Assembly (NCBI RefSeq): GCF_013090115.1 | Contig: NZ_JABFNN010000039.1 | Coordinates: 124,001-188,000 of the forward strand | From: Flagellimonas amphidinii | GTDB taxonomy: Bacteria > Bacteroidota > Bacteroidia > Flavobacteriales > Flavobacteriaceae | DNA: 64,000 nucleotides | Direction of reading: 5' to 3' | In this document: positions 43,785 through 51,185 of the stretch, piece after piece | How positions within the stretch are numbered: position 1 is the first letter of the stretch | How the letters are laid out: each line of letters starts with the position of its first letter | Translations under genes and position numbers: made by a program | The notes under the pieces: model-generated | The model's input: the letters and a program-made list of their open reading frames with translations, nothing else | Databases searched by the model: none | Told to the model about the DNA's origin: nothing

Positions 43785-44497
43785 ACCGTTTCCTCTTTAT
43801 AGTTCATGGTCTCTAGATACGATGTTTCAAGTTCGCTGAGTGAAATATCATCGACAACGAATTGTTGCTTTAACTGTCCCCCTTTCATTATCCCTATGTG
43901 TGTACCGACTTCTTTTGCTCGAAAAATATCATGGGTTGCCATTAAGGTAGCAACTCCCTTTTCTCGTAATTTTTGTAAGAGCAGTCCAAATTCATTACTT
44001 GCCTTTGGATCTAAACCTGAGGTTGGTTCATCCAACAGGAGTACTTTAGCGTCTTTGGCCAGCGCAATGGCAATGCCCACTTTTTGGCGCATTCCTTTAG
44101 AGAAGGTAGAAATTCGCTTATCAAAAGCTTCTGATTGTAAACCAGACTCTTCTAAAAACTCTTTTAAAATAGATGCGGAGAGTTTTTTTCCACCGATTCC
44201 TGAGAAATAATCCAAGTTTTCTACAGCAGAGAGGCTAGGGTAGAGCATTAAATTTTCAGGTATATATGCCAAAAACTGTTTGGTTGCCCTTGTGTTTTTA
44301 TGAACATCCAATTGATTGATGATTGCATTGCCTGATGTGGGTTCTATAAATCCCAAAAGAAGGTTTATAGTGGTTGTCTTACCAGCACCATTGGCACCTA
44401 AAAGGCAATAGATCTCTCCTTCTTTTACATTTAGGTTAAGGTTATCAAGTGCGGTCTGTGCACCGTATTTTTTAGTAAGGTTATTGGTTGTTATCAT
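43781..44497 (-). CDS. ABC exporter ATPase, NosF/CcmA-like
   Basis: 238 residues from ATG 44497. Walker A GANGAGKT near residue 36, the Q-loop and YIPENLMLYPSLSAVENLDYFSGI, signature ISTFSKGMRQKVGIAIAL, Walker B VLLLDEPTSGLDPKA and H-loop LMATHDIFRA. The SKGMRQ signature is that of ABC-2 exporters. With two DUF3526 permeases directly downstream it builds a Nos-type exporter. A TAnnTTTG box lies at 44571, so the operon may have its own promoter within the metal locus. Confidence 0.9.
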   Translation of the reverse strand: MITTNNLTKKYGAQTALDNLNLNVKEGEIYCLLGANGAGKTTTINLLLGFIEPTSGNAIINQLDVHKNTRATKQFLAYIPENLMLYPSLSAVENLDYFSGIGGKKLSASILKEFLEESGLQSEAFDKRISTFSKGMRQKVGIAIALAKDAKVLLLDEPTSGLDPKASNEFGLLLQKLREKGVATLMATHDIFRAKEVGTHIGIMKGGQLKQQFVVDDISLSELETSYLETMNYKEETV

Positions 44498-44570
44498 AAT
44501 AGTGGTTTTAAGATTAGATATGGCGGAACACCTCAAAAACAAGTTTGAGTAAAAAACACTGATTTTCACC

Positions 44571-44578
44571 CAAATCTA
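44571..44578 (-). promoter_or_regulatory. Candidate -7 box for the ABC exporter operon
   Basis: The minus strand reads TAGATTTG, matching TAnnTTTG and identical to the box upstream of the 48078 gene. It gives a leader of about 70 bases to ATG 44497. Confidence 0.45.
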
Positions 44579-44606
44579 TTGAGTGAAATAGGAAAAAAGT
44601 AAAAAA

Positions 44607-44936
44607 CTATAGTGGAGGGCCTCTCTGGAATTTATACGAAGCAACAAAGAAAGGCAGGTTATTTTCCTTGAAATAAGGAACAAAAAAGAAAAGGACAAAA
44701 ACAAAAAGAAAAATGGTAAAGAAATTAAGATCTGTAGTCTTGATGATAAAATGAACGCACAAGTCGCAACTTGAACTTAATTCACTTATATCATCAAAAT
44801 TTGTACTTAACTTCTTATGTTCTTCATTACTGTGCGTATGTGTGGTAAGGATATGATAAGTATACAAGGAGAGTTGCGACAGCCAAATGACTGTCAACAA
44901 CACCCTTATATTTATATCCTTAGTTTTTTGGATCAT
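44607..44936 (-). CDS. Small membrane protein with His-rich and CxxC motifs (possible metal-locus protein)
   Basis: 109 residues from ATG 44936. A signal or membrane segment (IRVLLTVIWLSQLSLYTYHIL) is followed by THTHSNEEHKK, then SSCDLCVHF with a CxxC, a second membrane segment (FFTIFLFVFVLFFFV) and a C-terminal RGPPL. The order 'signal - His cluster - CxxC - hydrophobic stretch - RxPP' is shared with the protein at 48078 (HAYAHHDE, NCDICD, RPPPY), although identity outside the motifs is low. Both flank the ZnuD-like receptor gene. The family resembles small cysteine proteins found beside copper or zinc TonB receptors. Function inferred: metal binding or sensing in the periplasm. Confidence 0.55.
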   Translation of the reverse strand: MIQKTKDINIRVLLTVIWLSQLSLYTYHILTTHTHSNEEHKKLSTNFDDISELSSSCDLCVHFIIKTTDLNFFTIFLFVFVLFFFVPYFKENNLPFFVASYKFQRGPPL

Positions 44937-44976
44937 TTTAATCCAATTTTCCACGCATACAGAAAACAATTCATTG

Positions 44977-45567
44977 TTACTCTACAGTTAGTGAAAAAGT
45001 TTGTGTGATGTCAGTTTCACCACCAGCATCACTCAAAGAACCATCATTTGGCTTCTTAGGTTCATGACGTAATGTAACTGTGAAATTTCCCGAACCAGCA
45101 TCTGAGGTGGTTAGAGTAAATGCCAGACCAACAGGATTTGTGGTTGTAAAGTTCTCCCCAGTTTCTTCGGACACATAATCAGATTCGTCATCAGCATAGT
45201 CAGTAGTCGCATTCAAGCCTGTACCAACTTCGAAAAAGAATTGGTGCACATCTGCTTCTCCTTCTATTTCTTCATTTACATCTTCTGCAGGAGTTTCAGT
45301 TTCATTCAATAATGCCACACTACCAGTATAGGTTGTATTGGCAGCCAGATTTCCAGAAACAGTAATGGTAGGGGCATTGGGTCCATCCCCATCTAAATCT
45401 CTGGATTGTAACGTAATTGTAGTTCCACTTGTGGGTTGTAGGGTAACGGTCATTGTTGTAATGACTTCTTCCTCGTTTACAGGTTCTGGGGAATTGTCAT
45501 CACTTGAGCACGAGACAAAAACCAAACTGGTTATAACAAATGCGGCTAAAAATTTAATAGTTTTCAT
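44977..45567 (-). CDS. Acidic lipoprotein linked to the TonB receptor
   Basis: 196 residues. The lipobox is SLVFVSC followed by SSDDNSPEP. The mature protein is strongly acidic and Thr-rich, with a beta-sandwich-like composition and the motif EEIEGEADVHQFFFEVG near residue 105. I recall this E-x-DxHQFFF motif as recurrent in lipoproteins found next to TonB receptors in Bacteroidota, sometimes named type 1 periplasmic binding fold. The His and acidic residues could bind a divalent metal. The gene lies 37 bases after the TonB receptor, so it is probably its surface-exposed or periplasmic partner. Confidence 0.65.
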   Translation of the reverse strand: MKTIKFLAAFVITSLVFVSCSSDDNSPEPVNEEEVITTMTVTLQPTSGTTITLQSRDLDGDGPNAPTITVSGNLAANTTYTGSVALLNETETPAEDVNEEIEGEADVHQFFFEVGTGLNATTDYADDESDYVSEETGENFTTTNPVGLAFTLTTSDAGSGNFTVTLRHEPKKPNDGSLSDAGGETDITQTFSLTVE

Positions 45568-45604
45568 GATTTAAAGGATTTGAATTATAATAATTTACTT
45601 AAGG

Positions 45605-48013
45605 TTAATAGTTCAATTTTAATTGTAATATGATGTTTCTTCCCAAATCATCTGAGAAGAACCGTTGTCTGTTCAAGTAATCCCTGTATTTGGTATCTAA
45701 AATATTGTCCACCCGTAATGCCGTAGTCAAAACTGTTGAATTGCCCAATGGAAATTTCATCTGGGAATCTAATCCTAAAAGATGATAGGCGTCCGGAGGA
45801 GTATTTATCTCTAAAAGGACCTCTTGCTGTTGTTCTGGGGAGAAGACCATAATATTTTCTGGAAATTCATTCTGTCGGAACACATAGTTACTGCTCAAAG
45901 AAACCTCAAAGCTGTTCCATTCTGGTTTAGTGAATGTAATTTTATTTCGAAAATTGGCCGCTGGGACATTGATCAACTCATCATCATTTTCTATATCTTT
46001 TCCTTTTACCAACGAGAAGTTGTGCTCTGAAGCTAGATTGGGAAGCCAAAAGGCATCAAAATTCAAGTCTACACCGATTAGACTAGCATCGGTCTGACGA
46101 TACTCCCAAACCGGGAATGCTCCACGAATAGTAAATTCTACATCCGAAGGTTCCAGTAGGATGAAGTCCTTGATCCAATTAGCAAAGGGTTCCACGCTAA
46201 ATCCCCAGTGGTCAAAGCTTTTGCGATAGGATGCTGAAAACTTATGGGACGTTTCACTATCTATTCGCAAATCCCCAAGCTCAATGCGTGCAGCGGAGTG
46301 GTGCAATCCATCACTGAACAGTTCTGATGGGTTTGGAGCTCTTTGGGCCAGTGCATAGTTGAACTTTAGGTTAGAGCCGTCCTCAAAAAAGTTGCTCAAT
46401 CCTACTGTTGAGGAAAGATTATGATAATCAAAAACTGGATTGACCAGTAAATCGGTACCCCGGTCTTCCACTATCAAATCCTGAAATTCCGAGTCGTACC
46501 CTCTTTCTTCCCAACGAGAAGTCCTGTAAAACTTTTGAGCATCAATACGGCTAAAATCGTAACGAAACCCTGCTTCTAAAATTAATTGATCAGAGGCTCT
46601 GTATTCAGCTGTAACAAAGGCACCCATATCAAATTTTTCATAATCAGGGATAAGCCTCCTTACTCCAGTATCGGGATTGGCAAAATTGTCTTGGTACCTA
46701 CCTAGCAAACCCACATGTAGCTTATGATTTTCCTTGGCATCCCATTTAAAGTCAGTAGATAATGTATGGGTTGTCAATTCTAGGTCTATGGAGGCTTTGT
46801 CATCATCATCCCCGCGTCGAATATCATATTCAAACCTTCGGTTAGTTTGAAAATCGTACTGTGCATTCCATTTGCCCAAACCTTCAAAACGTTTGTAAAG
46901 CCTAAGTTTTGCCAAATGATGTTTTACTTTTTGTCTTGGGTTTAGCAAATCATAGGTGAAAGGTCTTATGATTTCTGGTTCGCCATTGTTAATGGCTCGG
47001 ATTAAATCGTCTACATTTCCAATATGGGAAGCCCTTAGAATAGCTATTTCTGTAGTGAAATAGGAGTAGCGCGCATCCCAACCCCAAGTAAATTGATTTT
47101 TACCAAATTGGAGTGATGTGCCAATTTCTTGTACCCCGGTATTGGATAAAATATAATCAGGCGATTCATGATCACCCAAACGTTTATAGGATCCTTGCCC
47201 TTTTATAAACCAGCCACCGTCAAAAGCACGTGTCAACTCGGAGGTTATATTTCCACCCCTTCCATTTGAAACTCCACTCAACAAGGTTTTTCCATAAAGA
47301 GTATCCTTAGCAGGTATTCTGGCCTGTTCCATGACAATGACTCCGCCAATGGCATCTCCACCATATTGAAGTGCGGAAGCTCCTTTGATTAAAGCAATGG
47401 ACCCTGCAGAGTTGATATCAATGTTCGGAGCGTGCTCATCTCCCCATTCCATGTCCTGCATACGAACACCGTCATTAAGAATAAGAACCCTACTACCGTT
47501 TAAGCCATGAATGATAGGTTTTACGATATTGGCGCCAGTATTTAGGGAAGAAACCCCACCTAGTTCCTTTAAGGCGTCTCCCAAATTTCCGGCACTGTAC
47601 TGTTCTAGAGTTTTAAGTCTAAGTTTTTCTTCCTGAGCACTTTTGGTTTTGTTTCTGATGGCATCGCCAACTACGTCCACTTCATCCAATTCTTCCAAAT
47701 GGTGCTCAAGTTTAAGGTCAATATTGGTAGTACCTTGAAGAACATGTACATCTACAATAATGGTAGTGCATTCAGGATGGGAAACTTCAATTTGGTATGC
47801 ACCAACGCATAGATTTTCAAATCTGAAGTTGCCGTTTTTATCCGTTTTGGTTTCTTTTAAATTTTCAATGATCAATAGGGTCGCATTGTCCAACTCCAAT
47901 TTGCTATGGTAATCGGTAACTCGACCTTTAAGAACATTAGTGCACTCTTGGGCGGTCACAAAGAAATGGGACGCTACTAAAAATGCTATGAAAAACAATG
48001 TTTTCATTATCAA
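45605..48013 (-). CDS. TonB-dependent receptor, ZnuD-like
   Basis: 802 residues. Signal peptide, then a carboxypeptidase-like N-terminal domain (about 25-110: LKGRVTDYHSKLELDNATLLI, KTDKNGNFRFENLCVGAYQIEV), a plug domain (about 130-240: GLNGSRVLILNDGVRMQDMEWGDEHAP, IALIKGASALQYGGDAIGGVIVME) and a 22-strand barrel ending in aromatic LKLNY. The GLNGSRVLILNDG segment and the QRAPNPSELFSDGLHHSAARIELGDLRIDSETSHKF segment, with conserved paired His, resemble the zinc receptor ZnuD. I therefore read the substrate as a metal, most likely zinc. It is flanked by two CxxC/His small proteins and the acidic lipoprotein. Confidence 0.82.
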   Translation of the reverse strand: MIMKTLFFIAFLVASHFFVTAQECTNVLKGRVTDYHSKLELDNATLLIIENLKETKTDKNGNFRFENLCVGAYQIEVSHPECTTIIVDVHVLQGTTNIDLKLEHHLEELDEVDVVGDAIRNKTKSAQEEKLRLKTLEQYSAGNLGDALKELGGVSSLNTGANIVKPIIHGLNGSRVLILNDGVRMQDMEWGDEHAPNIDINSAGSIALIKGASALQYGGDAIGGVIVMEQARIPAKDTLYGKTLLSGVSNGRGGNITSELTRAFDGGWFIKGQGSYKRLGDHESPDYILSNTGVQEIGTSLQFGKNQFTWGWDARYSYFTTEIAILRASHIGNVDDLIRAINNGEPEIIRPFTYDLLNPRQKVKHHLAKLRLYKRFEGLGKWNAQYDFQTNRRFEYDIRRGDDDDKASIDLELTTHTLSTDFKWDAKENHKLHVGLLGRYQDNFANPDTGVRRLIPDYEKFDMGAFVTAEYRASDQLILEAGFRYDFSRIDAQKFYRTSRWEERGYDSEFQDLIVEDRGTDLLVNPVFDYHNLSSTVGLSNFFEDGSNLKFNYALAQRAPNPSELFSDGLHHSAARIELGDLRIDSETSHKFSASYRKSFDHWGFSVEPFANWIKDFILLEPSDVEFTIRGAFPVWEYRQTDASLIGVDLNFDAFWLPNLASEHNFSLVKGKDIENDDELINVPAANFRNKITFTKPEWNSFEVSLSSNYVFRQNEFPENIMVFSPEQQQEVLLEINTPPDAYHLLGLDSQMKFPLGNSTVLTTALRVDNILDTKYRDYLNRQRFFSDDLGRNIILQLKLNY

Positions 48014-48039
48014 ATCAATAAAATTGCTTATAATAGGGT

Positions 48040-48056
48040 TGTTTCTTTACGAAACA
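48040..48056. promoter_or_regulatory. Small palindrome upstream of the TonB receptor
   Basis: TGTTTC, TTTAC, GAAACA: perfect 6-bp arms 27 bases before the receptor ATG. It could be a hairpin or operator; it is too short to be certain. Confidence 0.3.
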
Positions 48057-48077
48057 GAAAGATGTTGGGCGAACAGA

Positions 48078-48371
48078 TTAGACCATCGAATAGGGAGGAG
48101 GCCTTGAAAAGAGATAGTAATGGAATGATTGTTCTTTGAGCTGTTCGTCCTTGGGTGTTTTTAGGTATTTGATGGAAAATTCTGTATCAGCTATCTCATA
48201 AGAATTATGGGGCACATGAAAATCCAAGGTCTGGTTTTCAAGAGCCAAATCGCAGATATCACAATTTTCTATGGCATCAGAATCCTCATCATGATGTGCG
48301 TACGCATGAAAGCCGGAAACCTTGATGAGCATCAAGGAAGTAAAAAAAAGAAGGCCAATAATTTTCCTCAT
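48078..48371 (-). CDS. Small exported protein with His-rich and CxxC motifs
   Basis: 97 residues from ATG 48371. A TAnnTTTG box at 48388 sits too close to the longer start (48380), so the shorter form is preferred. A signal peptide (MRKIIGLLFFTSLMLIKVSGF) is followed by HAYAHHDEDSDAIENCDICDLALENQ, i.e. a His/Asp-rich run plus a CxxC, then HVPHNSYEI and the end SRPPPYSMV. The features are those of the protein at 44607. It is the first gene of the metal locus, directly before the ZnuD-like receptor. Likely a periplasmic metal-binding or sensor protein, by inference only. Confidence 0.6.
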   Translation of the reverse strand: MRKIIGLLFFTSLMLIKVSGFHAYAHHDEDSDAIENCDICDLALENQTLDFHVPHNSYEIADTEFSIKYLKTPKDEQLKEQSFHYYLFSRPPPYSMV

Positions 48372-48387
48372 AACCGACATTACCGCA

Positions 48388-48395
48388 CAAATCTA
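48388..48395 (-). promoter_or_regulatory. Candidate -7 box of the metal locus
   Basis: The minus strand reads TAGATTTG, matching TAnnTTTG, upstream of the 48078-48371 gene. A palindromic site (48414-48435) lies about 20 bases farther upstream, where a repressor would block polymerase. Confidence 0.45.
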
Positions 48396-48413
48396 GACAA
48401 TTTGAATAGAAGC

Positions 48414-48435
48414 ATTATGTTAACAAAATCATAAT
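48414..48435. promoter_or_regulatory. Candidate operator (inverted repeat) of the metal locus
   Basis: ATTATG, ten bases, CATAAT: perfect 6-bp arms in a 22-base AT-rich site overlapping the expected -33 region of the promoter at 48388. Size and position fit a Fur/Zur-family operator, but no consensus for flavobacterial Zur is assumed. Confidence 0.35.
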
Positions 48436-48954
48436 TTAAGGAATGAGAAAACCTAACCCCATTCGTTTGAGCATTTTCTTTTCAAACCCCCAAAAAAATC
48501 GAAATTGTCCAAAAATCCAACCAAAGGCCACTAAAAGGACTTGATAAAGTGGGAAAATCAATAGAATTCTAATTGGCCAATAAATCCATGCAGAGGTAAC
48601 ATCTTTCTGAATGCCAATCCACTCTGTAACTGGCCCGGCTAATTTGCCAGATACACTTCCTGTAATTGCAAAGACAATAAAAATGGCAATCATTTCCCAT
48701 TTGTAGGATACTTTCCACTTATGTTCCAGTTTCTTGAAGCACCAAAGAAAAAATTTAACCATTATATAGTACAAAATAGCGGTTATGCCAATAGTGAATG
48801 GCCATTCAAAATAAGTATTGTTCAAATCGAATACATGTAAAAAACGTCTGGCTATGGTGTACGCGGTTATTAAAACCAATATGATGCCTAGGATTGGAAA
48901 TAGAAGTTGCCAATTTTGCTGTATTTCCCAGCGCTGTTTAATTTTTTCCATCAT
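48436..48954 (-). CDS. Conserved membrane protein (DUF6787-like)
   Basis: 172 residues with four hydrophobic segments (LLFPILGIILVLITAYTIAR, FTIGITAILYYIMVKFFLWCF, MIAIFIVFAITGSVSGKLAG, LIFPLYQVLLVAFGWIFGQF) and a C-terminal basic end (RFFWGFEKKMLKRMGLGFL). The motifs RWEIQQNWQLLFPILG and RFFWGFEKKMLKRMG are typical of a small flavobacterial family, probably DUF6787. No function is known. Its stop lies 55 bases from the promoter region of the metal locus, and its start is 30 bases from the stop of the DUF6146-like gene upstream, suggesting co-transcription with it. Confidence 0.72.
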   Translation of the reverse strand: MMEKIKQRWEIQQNWQLLFPILGIILVLITAYTIARRFLHVFDLNNTYFEWPFTIGITAILYYIMVKFFLWCFKKLEHKWKVSYKWEMIAIFIVFAITGSVSGKLAGPVTEWIGIQKDVTSAWIYWPIRILLIFPLYQVLLVAFGWIFGQFRFFWGFEKKMLKRMGLGFLIP

Positions 48955-48983
48955 ATTCCCTGAAGAGATGGCAAAAATACATA

Positions 48984-49442
48984 TTAAATCCTAGGGATAA
49001 AGGGACCTAATCGTTGTTTATATTTACGCTGAAAATAAATAAAGTAGTTGTACAACTTGTAGTTTACCTCATAGCCATAATCAATCCCAGGTTCGTAGTT
49101 GATTTGCATTTCATACAGATTTGGACTAAACTGAGTTGGTTGCATCACACGCCTGTTCCATTCCATGACCATTAGCATATTCCTGTTTTCCAAAAATGGT
49201 TGGGAATAATAGCCTTCAGGTCTTGCAATACTTTGTAACCAAGCAAAGAAACCAGGTTCAATAATAATGATTTCGTATTCGGTCTCTTCATCTTTGATTT
49301 CGACTTCTTCCTCGCCAGATGAATTGAATACCGCTTGTTCTTCCTCAGAAATGTTCAAGGACTCTTTTGTTGCGGTACAGGAAATCATAAGTCCAAGCAA
49401 CAAAATTAAAGTAGCACTAATTGATAATATCTTCTTTTTCAT
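48984..49442 (-). CDS. Lipoprotein, DUF6146-like
   Basis: 152 residues from ATG 49442, which gives a clean signal peptide (MKKKILSISATLILLLGLMISC with lipobox). After an acidic stretch (EEEQAVFNSSGEEEVEIKDEETE) comes a compact conserved part: EYEIIIIEPGFFAWLQSIARPEGYYSQPFLENRNMLMVMEWNRRV ... YEPGIDYGYEVNYKLYNYFIYFQRKYKQRLG. The family is widespread in flavobacteria and unassigned. It precedes the DUF6787-like gene. A terminator separates it from the upstream DUF937 gene. Confidence 0.75.
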   Translation of the reverse strand: MKKKILSISATLILLLGLMISCTATKESLNISEEEQAVFNSSGEEEVEIKDEETEYEIIIIEPGFFAWLQSIARPEGYYSQPFLENRNMLMVMEWNRRVMQPTQFSPNLYEMQINYEPGIDYGYEVNYKLYNYFIYFQRKYKQRLGPFIPRI

Positions 49443-49453
49443 ATCCTTAAGAT

Positions 49454-49486
49454 ACAAAAAAAGCCATTTGAAATTTCAAATGGCTT
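49454..49486 (-). terminator. Terminator after the DUF937 gene
   Basis: AAGCCATTTGAAA (49461-49473) and TTTCAAATGGCTT (49474-49486) form a perfect 13-bp self-complementary stem. Read on the minus strand it is followed by a run of T's (complement of 49456-49462). Confidence 0.8.
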
Positions 49487-49512
49487 CGTAAAATATAGTT
49501 AAGATGGTTTTT

Positions 49513-50154
49513 TTATTTTCCAAAAAGACCTCCTAAAAGACCTCCAAGTCCGCCTTTTTTCTGACCTCCTCCACTCAAAACCATTCCAGCAAGATCGTCA
49601 ATAACACTACCATCACCGTCAGAGTCCAAGAAAGTCTCAATTAGGGATTGTTGTTTATTGGCAGAACTTCCTCCACCCATTAAACCACCTAAAAGACCCG
49701 TAAGGGCATCAGGTTGGGTTACATTTTGCTGTCTGGTCTGTTTTCCAAGATACCCCAATATAATTGGAGCTGCAATCTTCAAGATTTGAGCAATGGAATT
49801 AGCATCAATTCCTGATTTATTGCTCAAAGCATTTTCTACTTGATTTTGTTTGGAACCAAAAATATGTCCCAATATTCCGGCTCCATCATCCATAACACTT
49901 TGGTCGACCCCACCGCCGAAAAGACCTCCAAGGTCATCCAAAATACTACCATCGTGTTTAGAGGAGAGTGCATTCATCAATCCTTCTGCTCCAGATTGCG
50001 TGGAAGCATTTCTTTTCATGGCGCCCATTAAAAGTGGCATGGCCATACTCAAGACGTCAGCAGTTTTGTTTTCTGATTGACCAGTTTGACCAGCTACTCC
50101 ACTAATCAATTGTTTGCCCATTGGGCTATTCAATAAATCTAATAATCCTGACAT
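49513..50154 (-). CDS. DUF937 domain protein
   Basis: 213 residues. The N-terminal half has LLDLLNSPMGKQLISGVAGQTGQSENKTADVLSMAMPLLMGAM, the DUF937 repeat pattern of paired helices. Gly-rich linkers (LGGLFGGGVDQSVMDDGAGILGHIFG, LLGGLMGGG) surround a second copy (GIDANSIAQILKIAAPIILGYLG). Near the end is an EF-hand-like loop (DSDGDGSVIDDLAG) and a Gly-rich tail (GGQKKGGLGGLLGGLFG). Role unknown; it may be an adaptor or a cytoplasmic scaffold. The next gene upstream, serA, is separated from it by a candidate terminator. Confidence 0.78.
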   Translation of the reverse strand: MSGLLDLLNSPMGKQLISGVAGQTGQSENKTADVLSMAMPLLMGAMKRNASTQSGAEGLMNALSSKHDGSILDDLGGLFGGGVDQSVMDDGAGILGHIFGSKQNQVENALSNKSGIDANSIAQILKIAAPIILGYLGKQTRQQNVTQPDALTGLLGGLMGGGSSANKQQSLIETFLDSDGDGSVIDDLAGMVLSGGGQKKGGLGGLLGGLFGK

Positions 50155-50188
50155 TATACTAGTGTTTAGTTTAGGCAGACAATGTACA

Positions 50189-50215
50189 AAAAAGGAAAGT
50201 CTAAAAAACCTTTTT
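50189..50215 (-). terminator. Candidate terminator after serA
   Basis: AAAAAGG (50189-50195) and CCTTTTT (50209-50215) with a 13-base loop. On the minus strand the hairpin is followed by CCTTTTTTG, a short U-run. It lies 14 bases after the serA stop. Confidence 0.5.
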
Positions 50216-50228
50216 CTTTTTAAAAAAG

Positions 50229-51182
50229 TTAATTTAACAATTTGGTGACTTGATTTGCCAACTCAATGCCTATGCGTTCTTGCGCTTCAATAGTGGAAGC
50301 ACCAATATGTGGCGTCAGGGATATTTTGGGATGCATTAAAATCTTGATTTCAGGGCTTGGTTCCGATTCGAATACGTCTAACCCCGCAAAGGCAATATGG
50401 TCTTTGTCCAAAGCCTCCACTAAAGCTACTTCATCCAGAACACCCCCTCTTGATGCATTTACTACTCCTGCGCCTTTTTTCATCAACCCAAATTCTTTCT
50501 TGCCAATCAGATATCCGTTTTGGGCAGGAACATGAACACTAATAAAGTCAGAGTTTTTCAGTACTGTTTCAAGGGTGTCACTTTCCACCTCAAACTTTAC
50601 TGACTGTCCATCAAAAAATGAAAGTTCCAATAAAGCTTTCTCCGTATGATGATCCGTATACAGCACTTTCATTCCTAGTGCCAGTGCCATTTTTGCTGTA
50701 GCTTGTCCTATTCTTCCGAAACCAATGACCCCCAAGGTCTTGCCCCTTAATTCTTGTCCGCCAGCATAGCTTTTCTTGAGTTGTTTGAATTTACTGTCAC
50801 CATCCAAGGGCATATTTCTGTTGGAATCGTGCAGAAAACGCACCCCATTGAATAAATGTGCAAAAACCAACTCTGCAACCGATGCTGATGATGCAGCTGG
50901 TGTGTTGATGACATGGACTCCTTTTGATTTTGCATAATCTACATCAATATTATCCAAACCAACACCGCCACGACCGATTACTTTCAAGTTGGGACAGGCA
51001 TCAATTAAAATCTTTCTCACTTCAGTAGCACTCCTTACCAAAAGAACGCTAATGTCCTTGTCCTTGATAAAACTCGCCAATTGCTCTTGTGCAACTCGTG
51101 TAGTCAAAACCTCAAAACCAGCTTGTTCAAAAGCATTTACCCCGGACTGGGACAGTCCATCATTAGCTAAAACTTTCACCAT
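50229..51182 (-). CDS. serA: D-3-phosphoglycerate dehydrogenase, short (no ACT domain)
   Basis: 317 residues. NAD-binding motif LGVIGFGRIGQATAKMAL near residue 147, signature VNASRGGVLDEVALVEAL (catalytic Arg), and LTPHIGASTIEAQERIG (catalytic His). The N-terminal substrate part has SVLLVRSATEV and VIGRGGVGLDNIDVDYA. It lacks the C-terminal ACT regulatory domain, so serine feedback must work otherwise. It oxidises 3-phosphoglycerate in the first step of serine synthesis. serC lies 3 bases upstream, so the two are a pathway operon. Confidence 0.93.
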   Translation of the reverse strand: MVKVLANDGLSQSGVNAFEQAGFEVLTTRVAQEQLASFIKDKDISVLLVRSATEVRKILIDACPNLKVIGRGGVGLDNIDVDYAKSKGVHVINTPAASSASVAELVFAHLFNGVRFLHDSNRNMPLDGDSKFKQLKKSYAGGQELRGKTLGVIGFGRIGQATAKMALALGMKVLYTDHHTEKALLELSFFDGQSVKFEVESDTLETVLKNSDFISVHVPAQNGYLIGKKEFGLMKKGAGVVNASRGGVLDEVALVEALDKDHIAFAGLDVFESEPSPEIKILMHPKISLTPHIGASTIEAQERIGIELANQVTKLLN

Positions 51183-51185
51183 AAA

